From Sediminibacterium magnilacihabitans (lineage in GTDB: Bacteria > Bacteroidota > Bacteroidia > Chitinophagales > Chitinophagaceae), in assembly GCA_002973575.1 (NCBI GenBank), contig PVEQ01000001.1, forward strand, positions 558,001 to 622,000: a DNA stretch of 64,000 bases, written 5' to 3'. The notes under the pieces were generated by a model, which was given only the letters and a program-made list of their open reading frames with translations, was not told where the DNA came from and made no database searches. The translations under genes were made by a program, and so were the position numbers. Positions within the stretch are counted from its first letter, which is position 1; every line of letters begins with the position of its first letter. Shown here piece after piece: positions 25,375 through 33,343 of this stretch.

Positions 25375-25417
25375 ACTCATGGATAATAGTAAACTTTTTA
25401 CATCGGCCGGATTTGTT

Positions 25418-25525
25418 TTAAGAAATAAAAGTAACGATCGCGAAAAGTATCAGTGTAGCCACTATAGCCGGTAACACCAATGCCAAGATCATACCGAGTT
25501 TATCGGGGATTGTTTTTTTCTTCAT
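25418..25525 (-). CDS. 35-residue membrane peptide resembling the signal peptide of the neighbouring DUF4382 lipoprotein
   Basis: The ATG at 25525 opens a 35-codon frame ending in TAA at 25418. The product is MKKKTIPDKLGMILALVLP then a hydrophobic stretch ending VTFIS, a single membrane helix. Its first 19 residues align with MKKITLNRFGMMMAMVLP of the lipoprotein encoded from 26626, but it has no lipobox cysteine and no mature domain. It has its own sigma-54-like promoter at the same distance as the lipoprotein and its own copy of the hairpin repeat downstream. It may be an expressed small protein or a decayed tandem duplicate. The region 25296-25750 holds no other gene. Confidence 0.5.
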   Translation of the reverse strand: MKKKTIPDKLGMILALVLPAIVATLILFAIVTFIS

Positions 25526-25571
25526 GCCTATTGGGTTTAGTTAATGAATTGGTTTAGCCCTCCAGTGTAAG

Positions 25572-25588
25572 TCAACAAGCGTGCCAAT
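25572..25588 (-). promoter_or_regulatory. Sigma-54-like (-24/-12) promoter of the small membrane peptide
   Basis: On the minus strand the sequence TTGGCACGCTTGTTGA has GG (25585-25584), a 10-base spacer, then GA (25573-25572) where the consensus has GC. The -24 half is a perfect TTGGCACG. The distance from the -12 element to the ATG is 47 bases, identical to the downstream-gene copy at 26673. Confidence 0.55.
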
Positions 25589-25663
25589 CTGTTTGAGCCA
25601 GGCACAGCTTGAGTTTCATCGTATCTATTGATGATAGATGTAAGAGAATAAGCCTGAGCCTGT

Positions 25664-25743
25664 ATAAAAAGAAAGCGGCTGAAGAATCAGCCGCTCTGTC
25701 TATCCTGTATTTAAAACCAAACCCGCAGGTACGGGAATCCTAA
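25664..25743. repeat. Copy 2 of the two-hairpin direct repeat
   Basis: Hairpin A pairs AGCGGCTGA (25674-25682) with TCAGCCGCT (25687-25695). Hairpin B pairs CCCG (25722-25725) with CGGG (25732-25735). It lies 7 bp beyond the stop codon of the DUF4382 gene on the minus strand and is 368 bp from copy 1 in the same orientation. It probably acts as the transcription terminator or 3' stabiliser of the lipoprotein mRNA. Confidence 0.85.
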
Positions 25744-25750
25744 GCCTTAT

Positions 25751-26626
25751 TTACTTGTGCAGTGTAACAGTAGGAAGCTCTGTATTATTTCCTTTCATTA
25801 CCTGTACATTAGTGATCGTAGTGTCCCGGTATCCGTTACTTGATTTGAACGATACACTGTAAGTGCCAGTCTTTAATCCACGAATCTTGAATTCTCCATT
25901 ACCTGTTTCTGGGATCGCTGTTGCAGTATCTGTTCCGGAATAAGCTTTCACTATTGCATGTGCATCGAGCGGTAATACCTTGCCTTCAATGCTGCCGGAT
26001 TGTTCCATGCTGAATGCTTTTAATACCGGTTTCAGGTAAAACTGACCATTGTACTCACGGATGGATTCTGAAAGATCAAAGTCAATCCAAAGACTCACCT
26101 GGCCACCTGCATCATCGATCTCTTTTTCGTCAATCTTTACATAGAGATAGTTGTTCTGGCCGGGAGCCAGAATCAGCGGTTGTGATACTTTGTTGGCTAA
26201 CACCACTGAATTGTTGCTACCCACGGTAATCCGGATCTTCTCGATCCTGCCCACAGGAATATTACCAGTAGCCAATACAGTGTCCAATCCATTCCTGAGT
26301 TTCATGATATCATACACACCGGGTCTGATGTGCAGGGTATCCCATTTACCAAACTGGTCATGGTCTGTCCCGTCATTATCGCTGTCTTTATCGGCATCGT
26401 CGAAATGACTGTCGTGATTCAAATCAGGGTCGATTTTAACTTCCACTGTTTTAACGTCAATAAAGACATCGTTGAAAAGTGCAGGGTCATCTGTTAAATG
26501 CACTGTCAGGAATTTGTTTTGCGGAGTGCTCGCCGATTTGTTACAGGCGATTGCAAAGAATAATAAGAAAACCGGCAATACCATTGCCATCATCATGCCG
26601 AAGCGGTTCAAAGTAATTTTTTTCAT
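25751..26626 (-). CDS. DUF4382-domain lipoprotein
   Basis: 291 residues. The lipobox FAIAC (C28) follows a hydrophobic signal peptide. The DUF4382 features are VHLTDDPALFNDVFIDVKTVEVK, GVYDIMKLRNGLDTVLA, GRIEKIRITVGSNNSVVL and FDLSESIREYNGQFYLKPVL. An acidic insert (DADKDSDNDGTDHDQFG, about 77-93) looks like a calcium-binding loop. The last 70 residues (GSIEGKVLPLDAHAIVKAYSG, GLKTGTYSVSFKSS) form a carboxypeptidase-regulatory-like beta sandwich. It is exported to the envelope and the function is unknown. A sigma-54-like promoter lies upstream. Confidence 0.85.
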   Translation of the reverse strand: MKKITLNRFGMMMAMVLPVFLLFFAIACNKSASTPQNKFLTVHLTDDPALFNDVFIDVKTVEVKIDPDLNHDSHFDDADKDSDNDGTDHDQFGKWDTLHIRPGVYDIMKLRNGLDTVLATGNIPVGRIEKIRITVGSNNSVVLANKVSQPLILAPGQNNYLYVKIDEKEIDDAGGQVSLWIDFDLSESIREYNGQFYLKPVLKAFSMEQSGSIEGKVLPLDAHAIVKAYSGTDTATAIPETGNGEFKIRGLKTGTYSVSFKSSNGYRDTTITNVQVMKGNNTELPTVTLHK

Positions 26627-26672
26627 ACATCTGGGTTTTTGATAAGGGTATCAGCTATCTGTCAGGCTAATC

Positions 26673-26689
26673 GCAACAAGTATGCCAGC
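26673..26689 (-). promoter_or_regulatory. Sigma-54-like (-24/-12) promoter of the DUF4382 lipoprotein
   Basis: On the minus strand CTGGCATACTTGTTGC carries GG (26686-26685), a 10-base spacer and GC (26674-26673), matching the TGGCAN7TTGC consensus of RpoN promoters. The predicted start site near 26661 leaves a leader of about 35 bases before the ATG at 26626. Confidence 0.65.
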
Positions 26690-26805
26690 CTGTTGTGCAA
26701 CTGTGTTTTATAAAAAGACAATGGAGCGGCAAGAAGGTCCTAGTGGGAAGCCCAAAAAAGGTAAAAATAACTTCAAAAGAAGATACTTGACTTGAAACTA
26801 AATAC

Positions 26806-27009
26806 TTATGCATTATTGTTAATTACCTCTTGTTGTGGCGCCTGTAAATTGCTGTACGATTGCAGGCAAACGGGGCAAAGACAATTATCAAATTGTTCCC
26901 TCAATAAAGCGAGGGTTGGGGCATCAACACAGACCAATTCGCACCAGCAGCCCGGCGCTTCATTCTTGCAGCCAAACGTGGCTCCGCATTTTGAACAGGT
27001 CTTTTGCAT
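26806..27009 (-). CDS. Cysteine-rich CWC-family protein
   Basis: 67 residues with ten cysteines. The arrangement is CSKCGATFGC, then APGCWCELVC, later NCLCPVCLQSY. The CWC tripeptide gives the family its name (PF14375). The C-terminal CxCxxC cluster suggests a metal-binding, zinc-ribbon-like fold. The function is unknown. The gene is divergent from the XRE-cupin regulator with 73 bp between the starts, and its 3' end faces the upstream region of the DUF4382 gene. Confidence 0.85.
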   Translation of the reverse strand: MQKTCSKCGATFGCKNEAPGCWCELVCVDAPTLALLREQFDNCLCPVCLQSYSNLQAPQQEVINNNA

Positions 27010-27082
27010 GGGATGCTAAATTAATATTATTAATGGAGTAGCAATACCGTATATGCCCTACATTTAATTTGCAGAATATTAA

Positions 27083-27676
27083 ATGAACGCATGTATGCAA
27101 GAGGATATCATTAACCAGATCAGCAACCGTTTACGGGAACTCAGGAAGGACAAGAACATCACATTGCAGGAACTGGCTGATGCAGCAGGCGTTTCCAAGG
27201 GAATGCTCAGCCAGGTGGAGAATAACCGAAGCATCCCCTCTTTAACAGTGTTGCTCAACCTGATCAAATCTTTGCAGATAGATTTTAATGAATTTTTCAA
27301 AGACATCAACCTGCTCTCCTCCGATCACAAAGTGATCTACCGGAAAAAAGAACAGTATCAGCCTTTTGAAAAAGAAAACGCCCATGGTTTTTATTACCAG
27401 CGGCTGTTCTCCACTACCGTACACGATTACCATGTAGATTTCGTGCTCCTTCGATTGGAAAGCAATGCCGAACGCCAAATGGTGAGTACGGATGCCTTCG
27501 AGTTCAAATACCTGCTGAAGGGTAAAGTTGAATATACCATTGGCGAAGAAACTTACCTCATGGAGGAGGGCGACTCTCTCTTTTTCGACGCCGGAGACCT
27601 CCACAACCCCCGCAACACCGGCCAGGAAGACGCCCTGCTGCTGGTCATCTATTTTTTCAAAAACAGGTCGGTATAA
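27083..27676 (+). CDS. XRE-family regulator with a C-terminal cupin sensor domain
   Basis: 197 residues; ATG at 27083, with an in-frame alternative at 27095. The helix-turn-helix is at about 14-60 (RLRELRKDKNITLQELADAA, VSKGMLSQVENNRSIPSLTV). The cupin_2 domain is at about 115-190 (FEFKYLLKGKVEYTIGEE, LMEEGDSLFFDAGDLHNPRN). This architecture (MmsR/PuuR-like) usually senses a small molecule and controls adjacent catabolic genes. It lies just upstream of the SusC gene on the same strand, and two perfect palindromes fill the intervening space. It is likely the local regulator of the 27832-38852 genes. Confidence 0.88.
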   Translation: MNACMQEDIINQISNRLRELRKDKNITLQELADAAGVSKGMLSQVENNRSIPSLTVLLNLIKSLQIDFNEFFKDINLLSSDHKVIYRKKEQYQPFEKENAHGFYYQRLFSTTVHDYHVDFVLLRLESNAERQMVSTDAFEFKYLLKGKVEYTIGEETYLMEEGDSLFFDAGDLHNPRNTGQEDALLLVIYFFKNRSV

Positions 27677-27730
27677 GACCAGGGTATATTTTGTGTTTAG
27701 TATTTATAAACGTAAGACCTTTTTAAGACT

Positions 27731-27748
27731 GTATTTGTTTACAAATAC
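27731..27748. promoter_or_regulatory. Perfect 18-bp palindrome (operator candidate 1)
   Basis: Arms GTATTTGT and ACAAATAC surround a central TT. It lies 55 bp after the stop of the XRE-cupin gene and 101 bp before the SusC start. The 2-base centre argues against a hairpin terminator and for a dimeric protein-binding site. Confidence 0.55.
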
Positions 27749-27754
27749 TTTACT

Positions 27755-27774
27755 TTTAGTTAACTTTAACTAAA
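27755..27774. promoter_or_regulatory. Perfect 20-bp palindrome (operator candidate 2)
   Basis: Arms TTTAGTTAA and TTAACTAAA flank a central CT, six bases after the first palindrome. It ends 22 bp before the -7 box of SusC, so a bound regulator would cover or flank the -33 region. Confidence 0.6.
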
Positions 27775-27796
27775 CTATTTCATAACACTGCGCTGA

Positions 27797-27804
27797 TACT
27801 TTTG
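27797..27804 (+). promoter_or_regulatory. Bacteroidota -7 box upstream of SusC
   Basis: TACTTTTG matches TAnnTTTG exactly, 27 bp before the ATG at 27832. No good -33 TTTG is present at the usual 19-21 bp, which fits a promoter that depends on an activator. Confidence 0.45.
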
Positions 27805-27831
27805 CCTTCTAAAACATCAAAACCCTTGTTT

Positions 27832-30800
27832 ATGAAGCATCAGTTGATTCGCTATTTCAAGGCTTTGTTACTGTCGCTTACGACCCTTGTGATGTGCGCA
27901 CATTTGTCTGCACAATCCGTTTCCGTAAAAGGAAAAGTAACAGATGCCGCTACCAAGCGCCCCGTGGAAGGGGTTAGTGTTACTGTTAAGCATACCAATA
28001 TTGGCACTACTACCAATGCAAATGGTGAATTTGAACTGCATGTTGCTCCTGCAAATAGTCAGTTGTTGATCAATTATGTTGGATATGCACAAAAACAAGT
28101 GAATGCAACCAGCCAATTTTTGGATATTCTTATTGACCCTTCGTCAAAACAACTGGACGAAGTGGTGGTAACCGCCCTGGGTGTGAAAAAGGAAACCAAA
28201 AAACTGGGTTACGCTGTTCAGGAAGTAAAAGGTGCCGACCTTGTAAAAGCCCGGGAGCCTAATCCCGTCAATGGTCTGGTGGGCAAAGTTGCGGGCCTGG
28301 ATGTGGCCATCAGCAGAGAAATGCTGGCTGCACCAGCCGTATCTCTCCGCGGTTATAATATCTCTTTATATGTAGTAGATGGTATACCCATCACATCCGA
28401 TACCTGGAACCTCAGTCCGGATGACATCGAATCTTATACTGTCCTGAAAGGCCTCGCCGCTACTGCTATCTATGGTAGCCGTGCCCAGGATGGCGCTATC
28501 CTTATTACTACCAAAAAGGCTAAGAAAAATGATAAAGGCTATACCATAGAATTCAATTCATCTACCCAGCTTGACAAAGGTTTTATAGCCGTTCCGAAAA
28601 CCCAGGCGCTCTATGGCGGAGGTGATTATTCGCAGTATGCGTTTGGAGATGGTAAAGGTGGTGGTATCAATGATGGAGACTACGATGTATGGGGACCTAA
28701 ATTTGAAGGACAATTGGTTCCCCAGTACGACAGTCCTATCGACCCGGTAACCGGAGTTAGAAAGGGAACGCCTTATATTGCCCGTGGTGTGGATAACCTG
28801 AAAAAATTCATCCAGGCCGGTCTGTTAACCACCAATAACCTCAGCTTTTCATCTGCCAACGACAGATCCAATATCAGGATGTCGCTGTCTCATACTTACC
28901 AGCAGGGCATTGTACCCAATACCAAATTGAATACGGTTAATTTCAACATCAATACCGGGTACAACCTGAGTGATAAATTGAAGATTGAGGGTAACCTGAA
29001 CTATAATCGTCAATTCTCTCCCAACTTTCCTGATGTTGTGTACGGTCCTAACAGCGTGATCTATAACCTGACCATCTGGACTGGCGCCGATTACGATGTG
29101 AATCAACTGCGTAATTACTGGCAGCCTGGCAAGGAAGGTGTTCAATCCATATTTGCTGAATATCAGCGTTACCACAATCCCTGGTTCATGAGTTACGAAT
29201 GGTTGCGCGGTCATTATAAAACAGATGTGTATGGAACTGCTGCGTTAACCTATAAACCCAATTCGCATATCGAAGCCATTCTGAGGACAAACGTGAGCAC
29301 TTTCGATATAATGCGTAATGAGAAACTGCCTTATTCGGCGCACCCATACGGCAGGGAACTGAACCGTGGCGATTATTCTGAAGACAGGCGCTCAATGTTC
29401 GACAACAACGTAGAAGGCCTGGTGAAATACACCGGTAAGATCAGGGGTGGGTTTACCATTGACGGCCTTGGTGGTGTCAATGCCCGCAATTTCAGCTATA
29501 ACTCCAGCTTTGTGAAAACGGACTACCTGAACGTTCCGGGGCTTTATTCTTTCGCCAATACCCTGAACCCGCTGAAAGCTTACAATTTTAATTCGAAAAT
29601 GCTGGTATTGAGCGCTTATTACTCTCTCAGTGTAGATTATAAAAAATACCTTTCAGTAACCACTACAGGCAGGGTAGATAAAAACTCTACACTTCGTTTG
29701 AACAACAATACTTATTTCTACCCTTCGGTTTCAGTAGCATCTGTTATTTCAGATTATATAGACTTGCCTCGTGTCATCAGCTTCCTGAAAATCAGGGGAA
29801 GCTATGCTACGGCAAAAGCGCCCAGTACCAGCCCTTATCTCGGGCCGGCCGGTTACCCGTTGGGTTATGGAACTCCTTATACAACGGTATATGGCGGACC
29901 TTCTTATTCATTGTCTGACCCTGCTTATGGTATTGGAACTGTGTACAATAACCAGACAGGCGCTTATGCACCGGGTAATAAAGTAGACCCCAATATCAAG
30001 TCTTCCGTTTCTACCAGTGCAGAGTACGGTCTGGATATCAAATTCCTGAAAAACAGACTGGGCTTGAGCGCTACTTATTACGACAATATCAAGGGTCCAG
30101 GCATCGTTACTTCAGCCCTTTCAGAAACATCCGGCTTAACCGGTATCATTACCAATGCGATCAAAACAGAGATCAAAGGTGCGGAACTGTCGCTGACTGG
30201 TTCACCCATCCAAAACAGGAAAGGCCTGTCATGGGATGTGTTGTTGAACTGGTCTACTTTCCGCGAAACTTATAAAGAACTGCCTGCTAACCTTTCGAAC
30301 TACCAGTTCCAGCAGGGCGACAGGGTAGATAAGTTATACGCAAGTGTGACAGCCAAAACTCCCGATGGACAAGTGATCAATGATGCATCAGGCTATCCTG
30401 TTTATTTGCCGAAAGCCCAGTATGTAGGAAATGGGGATGTGGATTGGAGCTGGGCTGTTTACAACAAATTCACTTATAAAACCTTCAGCCTTGCTTTCCA
30501 GTTTGATGGTAAAGTAGGTGGAAAGGTACAGGACAGGGTATTGAGAAAAGGCATCGAAGGCGGAAGTAATATCGAAACCGTACAAGGTGCAGTAGGTGCA
30601 GCCAGGGAGTACGAGTTCCACCATTATACAGATCCGGGATTCAAAGGTACTTATGTAGGTGAGGGAGTACAGATCATCAGCGGTACACCCAAGTACGATC
30701 CGGTTACAGGCGTAATCACCAACTATAAAGACCTGCAATTTGCACCCAATAAATCGGTGGTGAATTATATCCAGGACTATGTGAGCAGTTATTTCAATGA

Positions 30801-31080
30801 TTTCGAACACACTTCTGTAGCCAAAACCTACGCTAAATTGAGAGAAGTAGTGCTGACCTATTCTCTTCCCCAGCGATTCCTGGGCAAAAAATCCTTCATT
30901 ACCAAAATCGATGTGTCGCTGGTTGGCCGTAATCTGCTGTATTTCTTCCCTTCCCGTTTTAAAGACATGGATGTGGACCAGTACTCTGGCAGAAACATCT
31001 ATTCCGGCAACAGCAGGGAACCGAACCTGCAAACGCCAACAACGCGTAGCTACGGATTTAACGTAAACATTGTTTTCTAA
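27832..31080 (+). CDS. SusC/RagA-family TonB-dependent outer-membrane transporter
   Basis: 1082 residues from MKHQLIRYFKALLLSLTTLV; the frame also opens at a TTG at 27802, which lies inside the -7 box. A signal peptide ends at LSAQ. A carboxypeptidase-regulatory-like domain (VSVKGKVTDAATKRPVEGVS, about 30-115), the TonB-box-like DEVVVTALGVKKETKKLGYA, the plug domain (VDGIPITSDTWNLSPDDIES, TAIYGSRAQDGAILITT) and a long beta barrel ending in FNVNIVF follow in order. It imports a large substrate together with the SusD protein encoded 17 bp downstream. The downstream genes suggest a phosphonate-bearing substrate. Confidence 0.94.
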   Translation: MKHQLIRYFKALLLSLTTLVMCAHLSAQSVSVKGKVTDAATKRPVEGVSVTVKHTNIGTTTNANGEFELHVAPANSQLLINYVGYAQKQVNATSQFLDILIDPSSKQLDEVVVTALGVKKETKKLGYAVQEVKGADLVKAREPNPVNGLVGKVAGLDVAISREMLAAPAVSLRGYNISLYVVDGIPITSDTWNLSPDDIESYTVLKGLAATAIYGSRAQDGAILITTKKAKKNDKGYTIEFNSSTQLDKGFIAVPKTQALYGGGDYSQYAFGDGKGGGINDGDYDVWGPKFEGQLVPQYDSPIDPVTGVRKGTPYIARGVDNLKKFIQAGLLTTNNLSFSSANDRSNIRMSLSHTYQQGIVPNTKLNTVNFNINTGYNLSDKLKIEGNLNYNRQFSPNFPDVVYGPNSVIYNLTIWTGADYDVNQLRNYWQPGKEGVQSIFAEYQRYHNPWFMSYEWLRGHYKTDVYGTAALTYKPNSHIEAILRTNVSTFDIMRNEKLPYSAHPYGRELNRGDYSEDRRSMFDNNVEGLVKYTGKIRGGFTIDGLGGVNARNFSYNSSFVKTDYLNVPGLYSFANTLNPLKAYNFNSKMLVLSAYYSLSVDYKKYLSVTTTGRVDKNSTLRLNNNTYFYPSVSVASVISDYIDLPRVISFLKIRGSYATAKAPSTSPYLGPAGYPLGYGTPYTTVYGGPSYSLSDPAYGIGTVYNNQTGAYAPGNKVDPNIKSSVSTSAEYGLDIKFLKNRLGLSATYYDNIKGPGIVTSALSETSGLTGIITNAIKTEIKGAELSLTGSPIQNRKGLSWDVLLNWSTFRETYKELPANLSNYQFQQGDRVDKLYASVTAKTPDGQVINDASGYPVYLPKAQYVGNGDVDWSWAVYNKFTYKTFSLAFQFDGKVGGKVQDRVLRKGIEGGSNIETVQGAVGAAREYEFHHYTDPGFKGTYVGEGVQIISGTPKYDPVTGVITNYKDLQFAPNKSVVNYIQDYVSSYFNDFEHTSVAKTYAKLREVVLTYSLPQRFLGKKSFITKIDVSLVGRNLLYFFPSRFKDMDVDQYSGRNIYSGNSREPNLQTPTTRSYGFNVNIVF

Positions 31081-31097
31081 ACGACAAATAACCAAGC

Positions 31098-32675
31098 ATG
31101 AAAAAGAATACAATAACCGGAGCGCTCCTTATAGCTATTGTACTGGTAGCAAGCAGTTGTTCCAAGAAGTTCGAAGAATATGCAGTCAACCCCAACCAGC
31201 CTGTGTCTGTACCTGCCTACCTGTTGTTAAGGCAGGTAGAAAATGACATCGTGGAATTTCCTGCAGGCGATGCTGATAAATTTTGTCAGTACACCTTGTC
31301 TACTTACACTTATTATGGCCTCAACGAATATTGGAGCGGTGGTGCAAGCCTGAATTATGGCACCCTGCGTAATGTGATAGCCATGGAAAAAGAAGCTGCA
31401 AAGGCGTCCGGAGATAATAACCCGTACAGCGCCCTGGCTAAATTTTTTAAGGCCTATTTTTTCGTGAAAATGAGCCTGAAAGTAGGCGACATCCCCATGA
31501 GCGATGCATTAAAAGGATTGGATAACCCCAAACCCAAGTACGACACACAGAAAGATGTTTTCAAACAATCTTTGCAATTACTTGAGGATGCCAATACACA
31601 ACTGGCAAGTCTGATCGCAGCATCTAATACCTCATTATTGGGTGATTTCTACTACCAGGAGCGCATCAGTGGCGCTAAGGATCCGCTGACGGCTTTAAAG
31701 CAATGGCAGAAAGTAGTCAATACATTCAAGCTCCGTGTGCTCATCGAACTGAGCAAGAGAGCGGATGATGCTGACCTGAATGTAAAGCAGAAGTTCGCAG
31801 ATGTATTGTCGAACCCTGCCAAGTATCCTATTATGAACGATCTCACCGATAACCTTGAGTATGTTTATAACGATGCTTTCAACCAATACCCCAACAACAA
31901 GAACAACTATGGTAACGATGCATTGAGGTTGTGTGTGGCGGCAACATGGTTGAATACGTTGGCCGGACTGAAAGATTTGAGAGCGATGAAAGTAGCTGAA
32001 CCTGCACGCGGTCTGGGTTATTCTGATACATCCTACCAGTCATTTGTAGGTGGAAGCAATGGTGCGCCTACCAGTAACCTGGGTGGTGATGTGGTAGCGT
32101 TCAGGATATCCGCTATTGGCCGTAAAAGGTATTACGACGGATTCAAAGGTGAGAACACTTTTATCATCGGCTTCCCGGAAATGTGTTTCAATATTGCTGA
32201 AGCCATTAACCGTGGCTGGGTAACAGGTGATGCCAACAGTTGGTATCAAAAAGGTGTAAAAGCTATGTTCGCTTTTTATGGTGTGAACGATGGAGCCAAT
32301 ACTGTTAGCTTCTTAAAAACAACAGCACCTGGCGTATATGTGGATTATAATATTACCTTTAATTACAGCGACTATTTTGCCCAACCCGCAGTAAGTTATG
32401 CAGGTAATAATGCAACAGGGCTCAACCAAATTCTGATCCAGCGTTACCTGTCATTGGCCCGTAACTCAGGAATGGAAGCTTATTACCAGTGGCGCAGAAC
32501 AGGAGTACCGGTTTTTGCCACCGGTTCAGGCGTAGGTAACGGAGGGGTGATTCCGATAAGATACCAGTACCCGGCTTCTGAATTGTCTACCAATAAAGAC
32601 AATTATACTGCGGCTGTACAGAGCCAGTACAATGGCAACGACAATATCAATGCAGCCATGTGGCTGATCAAATAG
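31098..32675 (+). CDS. SusD/RagB-family outer-membrane substrate-binding lipoprotein
   Basis: 525 residues. The lipobox LVASSC gives C21. The mature protein starts SKKFEEYAVNPNQPVSVPAYLLL and has the long helical repeats of the SusD-like_2 group (GTLRNVIAMEKEAAK, YSALAKFFKAYFFVKMS, GDIPMSDALKG). The C-terminal NQILIQRYLSLARNSGMEAYYQWRRTG is the usual barrel-contact block. It forms the lid of the SusC transporter. An intrinsic-terminator-like hairpin separates it from the catabolic genes. Confidence 0.93.
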   Translation: MKKNTITGALLIAIVLVASSCSKKFEEYAVNPNQPVSVPAYLLLRQVENDIVEFPAGDADKFCQYTLSTYTYYGLNEYWSGGASLNYGTLRNVIAMEKEAAKASGDNNPYSALAKFFKAYFFVKMSLKVGDIPMSDALKGLDNPKPKYDTQKDVFKQSLQLLEDANTQLASLIAASNTSLLGDFYYQERISGAKDPLTALKQWQKVVNTFKLRVLIELSKRADDADLNVKQKFADVLSNPAKYPIMNDLTDNLEYVYNDAFNQYPNNKNNYGNDALRLCVAATWLNTLAGLKDLRAMKVAEPARGLGYSDTSYQSFVGGSNGAPTSNLGGDVVAFRISAIGRKRYYDGFKGENTFIIGFPEMCFNIAEAINRGWVTGDANSWYQKGVKAMFAFYGVNDGANTVSFLKTTAPGVYVDYNITFNYSDYFAQPAVSYAGNNATGLNQILIQRYLSLARNSGMEAYYQWRRTGVPVFATGSGVGNGGVIPIRYQYPASELSTNKDNYTAAVQSQYNGNDNINAAMWLIK

Positions 32676-32711
32676 ATGATTTGTTCTAAAAGAATATAGT
32701 TTTCAGATTAT

Positions 32712-32746
32712 AAAGGTGATGTCTGTAAAGGCATCGCCTTTATTTT
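32712..32746 (+). terminator. Hairpin between susD and the phosphonate genes (terminator or attenuator)
   Basis: AAAGGTGATG (32712-32721) pairs with CATCGCCTTT (32732-32741), with one T-G pair, around a 10-base loop and followed by ATTTT. The U-run is short, so partial read-through into the catabolic genes is likely. Confidence 0.6.
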
Positions 32747-32760
32747 AAACATTCATTGTT

Positions 32761-33333
32761 ATGACGCAACAGGAGGTAACCCAGATCGTAAAAGAAATCC
32801 TTGCCCTCTATGAGCAATATGGAGATGCCGATTACATAGGCGAGCCGGTATCGCAGCTGGAGCATATGTGCCAATGCGCGCAACTGGCGGAAGAAGAGGG
32901 CTATGATAATGAAGTGATCCTGGCCGCATTCATGCACGATATAGGGCATCTCTGCGGTAACCTGTTGTCTGCCGCAGAGATGAACGGATTCGGCATTGTA
33001 GACCACGAGAAACTGGGCGAAGTATACATCAGGAGCAAAGGGTTCTCTGAAAAAGTAGCCAAACTGGTAGGGTCGCATGTGGCATCCAAAAGATACCTTA
33101 CTTTTAAATATCCCGAATACTACGCAAAATTATCACCGGCCAGTAAAGAAACGCTGGTGATGCAGGGGGGTATGATGACAGTGGAAGAAGCAGAAGCATT
33201 TGAGCAGGAAGAACTGTTTCACCTGTATGTAACCCTTCGCAGGTGGGACGAAGAAGCTAAAAGAGAAAACGTTCCATTGGTTTCCCTGCAACATTATGAA
33301 CGTATAATGGAAGAACACTTATTAAAACAATAG
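32761..33333 (+). CDS. phnZ: PhnZ-like HD-domain mixed-valent diiron oxygenase (aminophosphonate C-P cleavage)
   Basis: 190 residues. The residues match PhnZ as I recall its structure: Y25 and E28 in DADYIGEPV (PhnZ Y24, E27), H35, the H59-D60 pair in FMHDIGHLCG, H63, H82 in VDHEKLGE, H106 and K110 in GSHVASKRYL, and D163 in RRWDEE. The offset from PhnZ is a constant +1, then +2. PhnZ converts (R)-2-amino-1-hydroxyethylphosphonate to glycine and phosphate with O2. The usual partner PhnY (a 2-oxoglutarate oxygenase) is not adjacent. A related inositol-oxygenase-type activity cannot be excluded, but the gene context favours phosphonates. It lies 10 bp before the HAD gene. Confidence 0.78.
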   Translation: MTQQEVTQIVKEILALYEQYGDADYIGEPVSQLEHMCQCAQLAEEEGYDNEVILAAFMHDIGHLCGNLLSAAEMNGFGIVDHEKLGEVYIRSKGFSEKVAKLVGSHVASKRYLTFKYPEYYAKLSPASKETLVMQGGMMTVEEAEAFEQEELFHLYVTLRRWDEEAKRENVPLVSLQHYERIMEEHLLKQ

Positions 33334-33343
33334 AGATCAAGAG

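Noticed and set aside
25296..25743. CRISPR array or mobile-element ends
   Set aside because: There are only two copies, with a long non-spacer interval holding a gene, and no transposase or cas gene. It is not an array or an insertion-sequence end.
27731..27748. The GTATTTGT/ACAAATAC palindrome read as a terminator for the XRE-cupin gene
   Set aside because: A 2-base centre cannot form a stable hairpin loop and no U-run follows; an operator is more likely.
30388..31113. A 241-codon antisense frame over the end of susC
   Set aside because: It is a shadow of the susC/susD junction; the sense strand is unmistakably SusC.
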